From NCBI RefSeq assembly GCF_947489565.1, contig NZ_CANLEA010000022.1:1-64000 (forward strand): 64,000 nt of DNA, read 5' to 3'. This DNA is from an uncultured Kordia sp. GTDB taxonomy: Bacteria > Bacteroidota > Bacteroidia > Flavobacteriales > Flavobacteriaceae. The notes beneath the pieces were generated by a model. It was not told the origin of the DNA, ran no database searches, and saw only the letters and a program-made list of their open reading frames with translations. Both the position numbers and the translations under genes were made by a program. Of the stretch, positions 53,490 through 62,653 are shown piece by piece; position 1 is the first letter of the stretch; the number at the start of each line of letters is the position of its first letter.

Positions 53490-54101
53490 TTATCTAGCAA
53501 TGAACTTATCTACTTTGATAATTTCTTGCTTTTTGAGTTCCCAAAATGTCGCTTGAATTTTCTTTTCGTGATAAGAATCCGTATAATATTCTAGATCAAA
53601 ATTCATATCAAAAATCTTCTCCCAACTTTTCTTGATTTTTGTTTGAAATGATGAAGATAACTCTTCAAGATGACCACTGAGGAAACCACGAATATTTTTA
53701 CGTTCTTTTTCTTCATCAAAGCTGATAGCTTCTTCTTCGGAATCAGCTATATAATCATGATAACATAATGACCAATGCCATAATACGAAGTCAGACAATA
53801 GTATTTCTTTCTCATCTTTTTCAAATTCAATTCGGTATCCAACTTCTCCCGAAGGCAAGTGTCCAGAAGTACGCAAATCTGGTTTTTTTCTTTTATCATC
53901 TATGGATTGATACCAAGCCCATACTGGATATTGCTCAGGGTTTTTAGACTTTCCTATTCGTTGTTCCATTTGAGCACGCAACCAATCGTATCCTAGAATA
54001 AATTCTGGAGTTATGAATTCCTTTTTCCCTGTATATATGCCTTTTGTTTGGAGTTCATTCCAACCTTGCTCATTTTGAATTGTCCATAATCTAACTTTCA
54101 T
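53490..54101 (-). CDS. DUF3841 protein
   Basis: A 203-residue cytoplasmic protein like DUF3841 (WTIQNEQGWNELQTKGIY at the start, YDWLRAQMEQRIG, PVWAWYQ, RIEFE, LLSDFVLWHWSLCYHDYI). Function unknown in the family, which often lies in defence- or toxin-rich regions. No partner gene is visible here. Confidence 0.75.
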   Translation of the reverse strand: MKVRLWTIQNEQGWNELQTKGIYTGKKEFITPEFILGYDWLRAQMEQRIGKSKNPEQYPVWAWYQSIDDKRKKPDLRTSGHLPSGEVGYRIEFEKDEKEILLSDFVLWHWSLCYHDYIADSEEEAISFDEEKERKNIRGFLSGHLEELSSSFQTKIKKSWEKIFDMNFDLEYYTDSYHEKKIQATFWELKKQEIIKVDKFIAR

Positions 54102-54198
54102 AAAGGAATATTTAATAAGACAACTAAGTCATTATTGATAGTATACATAAAAAACTTTCTCTTGAAGTGTATGTAAGATGGTTCTTGTTCTCAAAAAG

Positions 54199-54226
54199 AA
54201 AAGCGAACTTAGGTAAGTCCGCTTTT
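54199..54226 (-). terminator. Terminator of the manC-DUF389 operon
   Basis: A stem AAAAGCG/CGCTTTT, one mismatch, then ACTT/AAGT with a 4-base loop. On the minus strand T-rich sequence follows. It is 27 bases past the DUF389 stop. Confidence 0.8.
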
Positions 54227-54252
54227 TAATGAGTTATTATTTTCAATACTTT

Positions 54253-55752
54253 TTACTCTCTAATACGCTCTACAATCAAGGTATCAAGTGCTAGTTTCTG
54301 GCGTAACCATACTTTTAATTCAGCTTCACGAACCGTTTGGACACTATCTGTTAATTCAGTTCTCCATTTTACAGCAGCCACTGGAATGGTGTCTACAGTA
54401 CTAAAATCTTGTGAACTTAACATTCTAGCAAATCCAAACTGGCGTAAATCTCCATATTTAATCTTTGCATCTTTTGCAACCGAACTAAAGGCTACATAGT
54501 TTTGATTTTCTAGAGAAGCTTTTGATTCTAGTTGTGTATTTAAATTAGAAACTTGCGATTTTAAATTTACTATTTGATCTTCTAAACCTTTGATTATAAT
54601 ATCTTTTTGATCTATATCTTTATAAGCTCTATCTAAAGCATCAGAAATCTTATCGACGCTCTTAGTATTACTAGCTTCAATAGCTAAGTCAAAATCTTTG
54701 ATATACGAGTATGATTCTAAATTTTTGGTGTATTCTGTCTTTAAAATTTCTGAGATTTCACCGTTAAAATATAGGTTTATTTGTTTTTTCTCTAAATCCA
54801 AACCATCTTTTCCTTCTTTATGCAACCAAACCTTATCATTTGCGACAATTTTTTTAACAAATAAATCATAATCTCTTCTAATATTAGTTTCTTGCAACAC
54901 TTTCCAAAACATCCAAACTGCAGGAACCATTACAGCTAATGCGACTACAGATGCCAATCTTGCAATACGTTTTCTTTTCGCAGAGTTGGCATATTTTAAC
55001 ATTGGGAAACGCAGTATTTTCAGTACTAAAAAGGTCGCCAAAGCTATAAATATTGTATTGATAATGAATAAATACATGGCGCCTCCAGCATATCCCATAC
55101 CTACGCTTCCGCCTTTTGCTAGACCAAAACCAACCGTACACAAAGGTGGCATTAAGGCTGTTGCAATTGCCACACCAAAAATTACCGAAGCAATCGTTCC
55201 TTTTTTTGTTCGAGCAATAATCAATGCTAAACCTCCGAAGAATGCAATCAATACATCACGGATATCGGGTTTGGTTCTTGCTAACAATTCTGGAGAGTCT
55301 TCTTGTAACGGGAAAAATTCAAAAAATAAGAAAGCAGTCAAAATACTGATCACCACCATGACTCCAAAGTTGATCAACGATTTACGTAAAGTATCAATAT
55401 CATTAATCGCAATGGACATTCCCATTCCTAAAATTGGTCCCATAAGTGGAGAAATTAACATGGCTCCAATCACTACCGCGGTTGAATTGGCATTCAATCC
55501 AACCGATGCTATAAAAATGGAACAAATTAAAATCCACGTGGTGGCTCCTCTAAACGGAATATCCTTTTTTACATCTTCAATCGTTTGATCTTTGTCAACA
55601 TCGTCACGAATATCCAAAAGATTATGCATAAAGCTTTTAACACCTTCCCATATACCTTTAGGATCGTCTAAAACTGGTGTCGGCGCACCATTTGTGGTTT
55701 CTTTAGATTCGTCTTCTGTAAAATTAAATTTATTTTCTCCTTCTGTACTCAT
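54253..55752 (-). CDS. DUF389 (TIGR00341) membrane protein
   Basis: A 499-residue protein. Acidic N-terminus (~60 residues), then six or so membrane helices with the DUF389 core (GANSTAVVIGAMLISPLMGP-like segment), then a large C-terminal extracytoplasmic part with a coiled coil (near IIIKGLEDQIVNLKSQVSNL). Function unknown; transport has been proposed for the family. It is linked to manC by a 5-base gap. Confidence 0.85.
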   Translation of the reverse strand: MSTEGENKFNFTEDESKETTNGAPTPVLDDPKGIWEGVKSFMHNLLDIRDDVDKDQTIEDVKKDIPFRGATTWILICSIFIASVGLNANSTAVVIGAMLISPLMGPILGMGMSIAINDIDTLRKSLINFGVMVVISILTAFLFFEFFPLQEDSPELLARTKPDIRDVLIAFFGGLALIIARTKKGTIASVIFGVAIATALMPPLCTVGFGLAKGGSVGMGYAGGAMYLFIINTIFIALATFLVLKILRFPMLKYANSAKRKRIARLASVVALAVMVPAVWMFWKVLQETNIRRDYDLFVKKIVANDKVWLHKEGKDGLDLEKKQINLYFNGEISEILKTEYTKNLESYSYIKDFDLAIEASNTKSVDKISDALDRAYKDIDQKDIIIKGLEDQIVNLKSQVSNLNTQLESKASLENQNYVAFSSVAKDAKIKYGDLRQFGFARMLSSQDFSTVDTIPVAAVKWRTELTDSVQTVREAELKVWLRQKLALDTLIVERIRE

Positions 55753-55757
55753 GTGTA

Positions 55758-56843
55758 TTATCCGTAATTTTCACCAAAGGTGTCTTTAACTTTTTGTAAA
55801 ACTTTCTTGATGTCTTGCTCTTTTTCTTTTGGATAAATCAACAAAACATCTTCTTTATCAACGACAATATAATCATTTAATCCATCAATTACCACGACTT
55901 TTTTGTTGGTCGTACGTATCATGTTCCCGCTCGCATCTTGCAATATAGGTTTTGCATTTACAACTGCGTTATGGTTTTCCTCTTTGTCTAACTTGTCATA
56001 CAAACTTCCCCAAGTTCCTAAATCGTTCCAGTCAAATGTAGCTGGCAATACGTATACTTGTGTTGCGTGTTCCATAATGGCATAGTCAATCGAGATGTTT
56101 TCAGCGTTGCCATAATTGTCACGAATAAAATCATCTTCAAAATCTGTATTGTACACAGAAATGCCTTGTTCAAATAGTTTGTACAGTGTTGGTTGAAATT
56201 TTTGGAAAGATGTTACAATGGTTTGTACACTCCAAATAAAAATTCCTGCATTCCACAGATAATTTCCGCTTTCCAAAAATTGTTTTGCAGTATCATAATT
56301 AGGCTTTTCCGTGAATTTATGAACTTTCTTAATGGCATTTTCGCTTTTTTCAAAGTTGATATATCCATAACCTGTATTGGCAAATGTTGGTTGAATTCCC
56401 AAGGTCATCAATACATTTTCTTGCGTACATTTATCAAAAGATGCTTGTAAATTATTTATAAAAGCAGTTTCATCTTCAATCCAATGATCGCTTGGTGCAA
56501 CCACCATAACTGCATTTGGATTTTCTTTTTGAATTTTAAGCGAAGCATATAAAATACACGGTGCTGTGTTTCGCATGGCAGGTTCTAAAACCACTTGCTT
56601 TTGTGTCGCATCTGGCAATTGTTCTAACACCAGATCGTTGTATTTTTCATTCGTAAGAATGTAGATATTTTCTTTTGGAATTAACTTTGAGAGTCTATGA
56701 AATGTTTTTTGAATAAGCGTTTCTCCTGTTCCTAACATGTCGTGAAACTGCTTAGGAAAACTCGAAGTACTTACAGGCCAAAAACGCGATCCTACGCCGC
56801 CAGCCATGAGAATTGCATAATAATTCTTGTTCATTGTCGTCAT
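55758..56843 (-). CDS. manC: Mannose-1-phosphate guanylyltransferase
   Basis: A 361-residue nucleotidyltransferase that makes GDP-mannose. Signature MAGGVGSRFWPVS (residues 13-25) and PKQFHDMLG, EPAMRNTAPC, VAPSDHWI, FTEKPNYDTAKQF and NAGIFIW are present. It lacks the C-terminal isomerase (ManA-type) half of the long bifunctional enzymes. An alternative ATG at 56834 (MNKNYYAI) is equally likely by homology. GDP-mannose feeds surface glycan synthesis, which fits the flippase and glycosyltransferase 10 kb upstream. Confidence 0.93.
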   Translation of the reverse strand: MTTMNKNYYAILMAGGVGSRFWPVSTSSFPKQFHDMLGTGETLIQKTFHRLSKLIPKENIYILTNEKYNDLVLEQLPDATQKQVVLEPAMRNTAPCILYASLKIQKENPNAVMVVAPSDHWIEDETAFINNLQASFDKCTQENVLMTLGIQPTFANTGYGYINFEKSENAIKKVHKFTEKPNYDTAKQFLESGNYLWNAGIFIWSVQTIVTSFQKFQPTLYKLFEQGISVYNTDFEDDFIRDNYGNAENISIDYAIMEHATQVYVLPATFDWNDLGTWGSLYDKLDKEENHNAVVNAKPILQDASGNMIRTTNKKVVVIDGLNDYIVVDKEDVLLIYPKEKEQDIKKVLQKVKDTFGENYG

Positions 56844-57017
56844 TATTCGTTGGTAGGTTTTCGATTACGAAAGCAATATAATACAGATTGCTGAAAAAAG
56901 TAACAAAACTGTAGATTATTAACGGCTTTATAACGTTGAATCAACGTGATTGTCCTATATTTTGATTTTGAGTAAGATTATTATAGCTTTAACAATAACT
57001 ATAGTTGGAAATATAAA

Positions 57018-57713
57018 ATGAGCATCTTCTATCAAAAAACTAAAAAGAGACATATTGAACAATTTAGATTACAAGTCGCAGAATTATTAGCGTCTGAAAT
57101 GCCTGAATTAAAAACAGTAATTGGTCTTTCTGAAATATTTGGAATAAGTTTTATGCAAAATCCCAAGAGCATTTACATTGCAACTAAATATAATTCTGAA
57201 GATTTTAAAATCATCAATAGAAATCATAAAACTTGTTTTAATCTTACTGGAATTTCTGTATTTCATAAAAAAGAACAGCGTTACCAACCAATTAAACTAT
57301 ACTATCAATCAGATGCTTTGACAAAAATTGAGGTTGACACTCCTGAATATTTTCATAAAATTTATGATTTGACACAGATTTTAAAGGAAAATATTGAGTT
57401 AGAACATTTGCCTCGGGAAAACCCTGACCAAGCAATTGTAGAAAAAATTCTTAAGCCTTTAACTCCGGAACAACGTAATCTTTTGGAATTAGCAGATTCT
57501 TTTGAAATTGAACTTGATGATCAGTTATTTTATACCATTTTAGATATGGAAGATGGAAATTATGTAGCCGTCAATAAAAAAGGCAATGTATTTCGTTTGA
57601 TTCATGACCACGAAGAACCTGTAAAACTAGTTGCGAATTCACCTATAGATTTTTTTAAAATTTATGATGGACAGAAAAGTGAATTGGATAAAATATTGTT
57701 TACGTATTCGTGA
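57018..57713 (+). CDS. Hypothetical protein
   Basis: A 231-residue soluble protein with no signal peptide. Mixed alpha/beta; the last third (FYTILDMEDGNYVAVNKKGNVFRLIHDHEEPVKLV) has some resemblance to SMI1/KNR4 (SUKH) immunity proteins, which is a weak guess. No neighbour suggests a role. Confidence 0.6.
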   Translation: MSIFYQKTKKRHIEQFRLQVAELLASEMPELKTVIGLSEIFGISFMQNPKSIYIATKYNSEDFKIINRNHKTCFNLTGISVFHKKEQRYQPIKLYYQSDALTKIEVDTPEYFHKIYDLTQILKENIELEHLPRENPDQAIVEKILKPLTPEQRNLLELADSFEIELDDQLFYTILDMEDGNYVAVNKKGNVFRLIHDHEEPVKLVANSPIDFFKIYDGQKSELDKILFTYS

Positions 57714-57864
57714 TGTAATTGCTAAGAACAAACGAATCATTGATCCGCTTTTAATTACAGATTGGAAAGTATCTTTGGATAAGATAATAATATGACAAAC
57801 GTTCGTTATTACCCTCTTTTTTCCGTACTTTTATACGTATTATTTTCAATGCTAAAAAATTATT

Positions 57865-58188
57865 ATGATTGGAGTTTTTGATGGAATAGGACTCATGATT
57901 ACGGCTTCCCTTTTCTTCTTATTTTATGTGCCTTTCATAACTGTTTTAACACTATCAGAAGGTACCGTTTTTTCACAATATGGAAACAAATCTATACTTA
58001 TAAAAATAATTGCTTTTATTGCTTTTGTCTTTGTTACACTATTTTTGATTCGACTTTTTAAGTTTTATTCAATTGCTGTTTTTTTCTACTATTCTATTGT
58101 GCTAACCTGTTTTTGGCTAGTCTCTAAATCTTTAAAATTGATCCAGCAGCGAAAAAAACAACGCATAAAAGCGGATAGTAATCACTAA
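57865..58188 (+). CDS. Small membrane protein
   Basis: A 107-residue protein with about three membrane helices and a basic C-terminal tail. No family is recognised. Its stop overlaps by 4 bases the stop of the convergent SprT-like gene. Confidence 0.55.
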   Translation: MIGVFDGIGLMITASLFFLFYVPFITVLTLSEGTVFSQYGNKSILIKIIAFIAFVFVTLFLIRLFKFYSIAVFFYYSIVLTCFWLVSKSLKLIQQRKKQRIKADSNH

Positions 58189-58784
58189 CTCCGCAACAAC
58201 TCAACCTCAGCATTCGGATTAAAAAGATACATGCGACCTGTAGAAACTTCTACACATTCGTAGCGTTTGACGCGCTTGTTTCCACGCTTAAAGATTTTCC
58301 CATTATGCAGTCGGAATGTGCTTCCATGCGGAATTTCAAACACATAATTCTTATCATTTTCCGGATCGAATTGTTTTAATGCTAAGGCAAATTTTGCATC
58401 TGTATCACTACTTGCTTTCGGGTTTCTAAAATGATTGGCGACGACTGGTAAAATCTTTGTAGGAAATATTTGTGGATTGATAAATGGCAACATTAATTGC
58501 TGAAATGTTCGCTTCCACTCTATTCCATGTGGCTTGATAAAACGTCCATGTTTTTCGTAGGCGACTAAATGCGCTATTTCATGAATCAAAGTCACAAAAA
58601 AACGGTATTTATTTTCGCCTGCATTTACGGTAATCATATGTCTCCCGTCAGGCATTCTGCGGTAATCGCCATGTCGTGTGACACGTTGGTTTACGATTTT
58701 TAAATGTACCTGATGCGTCTTTATGAGTTCAAAAGTAGGGTCAACAGCGCGTTCAGGAATATATTTGGCTAGTATTTCTTTCAC
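58185..58784 (-). CDS. SprT-like zinc metalloprotease domain protein
   Basis: A 199-residue cytoplasmic protein of the SprT-like family. The zinc motif HEIAH (68-72) is followed by a third ligand candidate in [10 protein letters not shown] (His86). The later [18 protein letters not shown] region does not hold the usual Cys pair, so a zinc ribbon is absent. Relatives include the eukaryotic DNA-protein-crosslink protease SPRTN; the bacterial role is unclear. Confidence 0.85.
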   Translation of the reverse strand: MKEILAKYIPERAVDPTFELIKTHQVHLKIVNQRVTRHGDYRRMPDGRHMITVNAGENKYRFFVTLIHEIAHLVAYEKHGRFIKPHGIEWKRTFQQLMLPFINPQIFPTKILPVVANHFRNPKASSDTDAKFALALKQFDPENDKNYVFEIPHGSTFRLHNGKIFKRGNKRVKRYECVEVSTGRMYLFNPNAEVELLRS

Positions 58785-58914
58785 GGTTCAACAAAAGTAC
58801 ACATTTGTTTTGAAAACAAACAAGCATAACGCATTCATAAACTGACAATTTAGGGAATCAGAATGGTAATTATTTTATCTTCAATGGATCATTATTGAGG
58901 TTTCTTCTCATATC

Positions 58915-58985
58915 AAATTGAGCACAGTCGTGAGATTCTATACAAGCATGAGGAATCAAATGCTTCTCGACTGCGCTCGAAGTGA
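58915..58985. repeat. Dispersed intergenic repeat copy
   Basis: Contains TCAAATTGAGCACAGTCGTG and, some 40 bases on, TGCTTCTCGACTGCGCTCGA followed by AGTGAC, the same family as at 1-160 and 17640-17692. It lies between divergent or unrelated genes. Confidence 0.65.
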
Positions 58986-59024
58986 CAATAGTAATTTTTA
59001 TAATGCTTTATACTACAAGCGTTC

Positions 59025-59954
59025 TTACTTTGCGCTTGCTTTTTTCCATCTTCTGAAAAAGATCCATCCAATAATTACAAGTAATATTATTGGCCATATA
59101 GATAAGATTCCGATAAGTATGTTTTGAATAAAATTCCAACCTGACAACAAACCTTCTTTCGCCTTAGCTCCAAATCCTTTTTTATACGCTACAGGTTGTT
59201 CTTTGTACTCAATTGTTTCATAAATTTCTACTTGAATAGTACTATACGCAACTCTATTACTCATGTATTTCAACTTTCCTTGTGCTGATTCTATTTCTTC
59301 TTGAATGACACGTAATTCATTTTCTGTTGCCAAAATATCTTTTACCGTTTTTGCATTTTTACGCAACACAGCTTCCAAACGCTCTTTGACTTCTAGTTTT
59401 GTTTGTAAACGGGTTTGCGCATCTAAGTATTTTTCAGTCACATCTGTCGTTGAAATGTTTATATAATCGGTTTCTTCTGCAAATTTTTGAATCCCATCTA
59501 AAACAATGTCAAAGTTTTCTTTTGGAATTTTTATGGTGAATCTATTTTTCTTCTCGTTGTAATTATTATCATAGCGTAACTCTGAAATATAACCACCATG
59601 TAAGTACATCATTTGCTTAATGTCTACTAATGCTTTTCCAATATCTTTTACTTTGTAACGCGTACTTGCTACTTTGATGATTTTTAAATTATCTGGAATG
59701 TTAGTAGCTAAGTTTTGATTGCTTTGCGTATTCATCCAACCTTTACTATCACTGTCTTTAAAAGCTACTTTCGTATTTTCTACGCTTGGCTCATTATCAT
59801 CTACTGCATCATAATCATTCCTGAGATCTACATTTTCAAGTTTCAATTCTTCGCTAAACGCATCTGGACTATAGTTGTTACATGACATAAAAATCAAGAA
59901 CATAAAAATAAATAGTGTTGATTTTACCGTGTGTTTTCGTGTGATTGCATTCAT
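59025..59954 (-). CDS. DUF4349 lipoprotein
   Basis: A 309-residue lipoprotein (lipobox MSC at residues 23-25 after a hydrophobic stretch). The DUF4349 domain follows: KIIKVASTRYKVKDIGKAL, FTIKIPKENFDIVLDGI, STTDVTEKYLDAQTRLQTK, then a coiled coil (residues about 195-225), and the TM segment ILIGILSIWPIILLVIIGWIFF near the C-terminus. Family function is unknown; a membrane-stress role is suggested in the literature only loosely. It is divergent from the gene at 60089. Confidence 0.85.
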   Translation of the reverse strand: MNAITRKHTVKSTLFIFMFLIFMSCNNYSPDAFSEELKLENVDLRNDYDAVDDNEPSVENTKVAFKDSDSKGWMNTQSNQNLATNIPDNLKIIKVASTRYKVKDIGKALVDIKQMMYLHGGYISELRYDNNYNEKKNRFTIKIPKENFDIVLDGIQKFAEETDYINISTTDVTEKYLDAQTRLQTKLEVKERLEAVLRKNAKTVKDILATENELRVIQEEIESAQGKLKYMSNRVAYSTIQVEIYETIEYKEQPVAYKKGFGAKAKEGLLSGWNFIQNILIGILSIWPIILLVIIGWIFFRRWKKASAK

Positions 59955-60088
59955 AATTTTATATTTTTAAGGATTACGAGTACAAACCTATCGGAGTTTC
60001 TGCAAGAAGCTTTGTAAACAACTTGTAACGGCTTTGTAAATTATTTTACAAAATACAAACAACTGATTGTCTGATTTTTACATTTTAA

Positions 60089-61003
60089 TTGAGTACAGAA
60101 AAAACATATCACTTTTCACGCCTAAAACAGCAAATTGCAGCTACATTTTTAGCTTCGCATGCCGCTTCAAAGGATATTCGTGCATGGAAAGGAAGTACAA
60201 TTACAGATTTTCAAGAAGATTTACGCAGCAAAACTAAAGGCAGTATTAGTGAAAAATGGTTTTATACGTATATAAAGAATGATGCTGAAAAGTTACCGCG
60301 TATTGACATGCTGAATTTATTGAGTATGTATGTTGGTTTTGAAAATTGGAATGATTTTGTACAACACAATGAAATTGAAGCTGAAGTTGAAATTGAATCT
60401 GAAAACGTTCGCAGAAGCTTTCCGAAATTGATTTGGTTGTTATTATTAGTTCCATTGCTTGCTTTTGGCGTGTATAGTTTATATCCAACCGAAAATACCT
60501 TTACGTTTTGTTTTACAGATGCCGATCAGCGGGAAGCGATTACTAAAATTCCTTTAGACATAGAAGTGATTCGAGAGAATGAATCTTCGTTATATTTTAA
60601 AACAGATAGTTTGGGATGTTTTTCATATTCAACTCCCGAAAAGGAATTAAAGTTTGTGGTAAAATCGCCATATCACAAAACAGATACGATTGTTAGACAT
60701 CTAAATTCGAGCACACATAAAACTGTGCAATTGCAAACCGATGATTACGCGTTAATGTTATTGTATTATGCAAATGGTAATAAAGACGATTGGCAAAAAC
60801 GGCGTGCACAATTGAATGAGTTAATTGCTGAGAATGCACAAATTTATCGTGTATTTAAGAACAATGTCGGTATTGAAATGTATACCAAAAAGGAGTTTAT
60901 CAACTTATTGACGATTCCGACAAGTACCTTGAAAAAGATGCAGATTCTAGATAAAGTGTTTGCCAATGAAAAGATTGTGAAACTTAAATTTATGATTCAA
61001 TGA
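60089..61003 (+). CDS. Hypothetical single-pass membrane protein, TTG start
   Basis: A 304-residue protein. Frame opens at TTG 60089, directly after an in-frame stop TAA, and there is no ATG before residue ~70, so TTG is the probable start (STEKTYHF). Residues 1-95 are a cytoplasmic domain with FASHAASKDIRAWKGSTI-like helices, ending in SMYVGFENWNDFVQHNE. One membrane helix lies at about 110-130, then a beta-rich exterior domain. It overlaps the following lipoprotein gene by 4 bases. Function unknown; the layout recalls a sensor or anti-sigma-like transmembrane protein. Confidence 0.65.
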   Translation: MSTEKTYHFSRLKQQIAATFLASHAASKDIRAWKGSTITDFQEDLRSKTKGSISEKWFYTYIKNDAEKLPRIDMLNLLSMYVGFENWNDFVQHNEIEAEVEIESENVRRSFPKLIWLLLLVPLLAFGVYSLYPTENTFTFCFTDADQREAITKIPLDIEVIRENESSLYFKTDSLGCFSYSTPEKELKFVVKSPYHKTDTIVRHLNSSTHKTVQLQTDDYALMLLYYANGNKDDWQKRRAQLNELIAENAQIYRVFKNNVGIEMYTKKEFINLLTIPTSTLKKMQILDKVFANEKIVKLKFMIQ

Positions 61004-61554
61004 TGCGAAAGATTTTGTACATAGTTGGTTTCTTATGGTGTGTTTCATGCAATCAATTTTCACCTAAATCTGACAATGAAGCTGCTCCAGCTCCAACGGA
61101 AGAGTTAAAAATAGAAGGGGATAATTTTACTAATAGTGATGGTTGGTCAGATGATTCAAAAAGAAAAGATTTAGATTTTAAAACTTCTGATGCCACTTTA
61201 GAGAACTTGAATTCAGAAATTTTCACAAAATTACAAGCCAATTACGAAGCGCAACTTTTAGCCGCTAAACATCCTGAATTTGCAGATGCTATCAAAGAAC
61301 AATTGGCTAATTCTAGTAAGTTTACAGAAGCATTGTCAGATTCTATTCAAACCATAAAAATTGAAGATGTTGAATTTTCTGGAACTATGGAATCGCGAAA
61401 CGATAGTGTTTCTACTCAAAAGGTGAGATATACTGCTTTTATCAATTCAACACATAAACAAAAAGATAGTGTGCTTGTAGTGATAAAACGTACTGCGATT
61501 GTGATTGATGGAACTGTGAAAGCGAATACTTCGTTTACGTTTGAGAAATTTTAG
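61000..61554 (+). CDS. Hypothetical lipoprotein
   Basis: A 184-residue lipoprotein with lipobox CVSC. An acidic/Pro-rich linker of about 25 residues follows, then a helical part and a small beta domain (KIEDVEFSGTMESRND). ATG overlaps the stop of the upstream membrane-protein gene (ATGA), so the two are translated together. No family is recognised. Confidence 0.7.
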   Translation: MMRKILYIVGFLWCVSCNQFSPKSDNEAAPAPTEELKIEGDNFTNSDGWSDDSKRKDLDFKTSDATLENLNSEIFTKLQANYEAQLLAAKHPEFADAIKEQLANSSKFTEALSDSIQTIKIEDVEFSGTMESRNDSVSTQKVRYTAFINSTHKQKDSVLVVIKRTAIVIDGTVKANTSFTFEKF

Positions 61555-61756
61555 ATCGCTTTGTTTTTAGACTTGCTTAGATTTGCTTCGCTCTTAGACT
61601 TCTTAGACTGTTAGATTCTTCAAACGTCACTTCGAGTGAATTTGTGGAACAAATTTGTATCGAGAAGTACTCTGAAAAAAAGTAATCATTTTGAAGTAGA
61701 TCTCGATACAACGAATCACAGATTCGCCACTCGATCTGACGCTTTGTTTTCACATC

Positions 61757-61849
61757 TTATCGCTTCACAAAAAAACCTTCTTCCAGCCACTTTGTTTTCC
61801 ATTGTTGCCAGTGGTCTTGTAATTCGTCCGCATCAACTTTAAATTGATT
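61757..61849 (-). pseudogene. Displaced bufC 3'-end cassette 1
   Basis: 31 codons in frame up to the stop, reading NQFKVDADELQDHWQQW then KTKWLEEGFFVKR. It matches the end of the DUF2063 gene except at the VD-AD and LQD positions. No upstream part of the gene is present. Confidence 0.8.
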
Positions 61850-62051
61850 GTGTTTCTACTCAATCGCTTTTGGATATAGACTGCTTCGCTTTTAGACTTC
61901 TTAGACGGTTAGATTCTTCAAACGTCACTTCGAGTGAATTTGTGGAACAAATTTGTATCGAGAAGTCCTTTGAAAAGTAATCGTTTTGAAGTAGATATCT
62001 ATACAACGAATCACAGATTTGCCACTCGATCTGACGTTTTGTTTTCGTATC

Positions 62052-62144
62052 TTATCGCTTCACAAAAAAACCTTCTTCTAGCCACTTTGTTTTCCATTGT
62101 TGCCAGTGGTTTTCTAATTCGTCAGCATCAACTTTAAATTGATT
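62052..62144 (-). pseudogene. Displaced bufC 3'-end cassette 2
   Basis: 31 open codons, NQFKVDADELENHWQQW then KTKWLEEGFFVKR and stop. It differs from the gene only at the VD-AD site (gene: VVGD). Confidence 0.8.
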
Positions 62145-62357
62145 GTGTTTCTACTCAATCGCTTTTGGATATTAGACTGCTTCGCTTTTAGACTTGCTTA
62201 GACTTCTTGGATTGTTAGATTTTTGAAACGTCACTTCGAGTGAATTTGTGGAACAAATTTGTATCGAGAAGTGCTCTGAAAAGTAATCGTTTTGAAGTAG
62301 ATCTCGATACAACGAATCACAGATTCGCCACTCGACCTGACATTTTGTTTTCACATC

Positions 62358-62450
62358 TTATCGCTTCACAAAAAAACCTTCTTCTAGCCACTTTGTTTTC
62401 CATTGCTGCCAATGGTTTTCTAGCTCGTTAACATCAACTTTAAATTGATT
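62358..62450 (-). pseudogene. Displaced bufC 3'-end cassette 3
   Basis: 31 open codons, NQFKVDVNELENHWQQW then KTKWLEEGFFVKR and stop. Several third-position changes relative to the gene are silent. Confidence 0.8.
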
Positions 62451-62653
62451 GTGTTTCTACTCAATCGCTTTTGGATATTAGACTGCTTCGCTTTTAGACT
62501 TCTTAGACTGTTAGATTCTTCAAACGTCACTTCGAGTGAATTTGTGGAACAAATTTGTACCAAGAAGTACTCTGAAAAGTAATCGTTTTGAAGTAGATAT
62601 CTATACAACGAATCACAGATTTGCCACTCGATCTGACATTTTGTTTTCACATC

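Larger units (their letters stand above)
61555..62653. repeat. Tandem ~300-base repeat array with bufC 3'-end cassettes
   Basis: Units recur with periods of about 295, 306 and 296 bases. Each unit has (plus strand) TTAGACTTCTTAGACTGTTA, a CGTCACTTCGAGTGAATTTG block, a hairpin AATTTGT-GGA-ACAAATT, TATCGAGAAG, GTAATCGTTTTGAAGTAGAT, CGAATCACAGATT, CCACTCGATCTGAC, then a 93-base segment identical in layout to the last 31 codons of the bufC-like gene. Segments: 61757-61849, 62052-62144, 62358-62450; the fourth is the gene's own end at 62654-62746. No other gene is seen. Confidence 0.85.

Noticed and set aside
43443-62650. CRISPR array interpretation of the repeat blocks
   Set aside because: Repeat units are about 190 or 300 bases, imperfect, with no regular short spacers and no cas genes.
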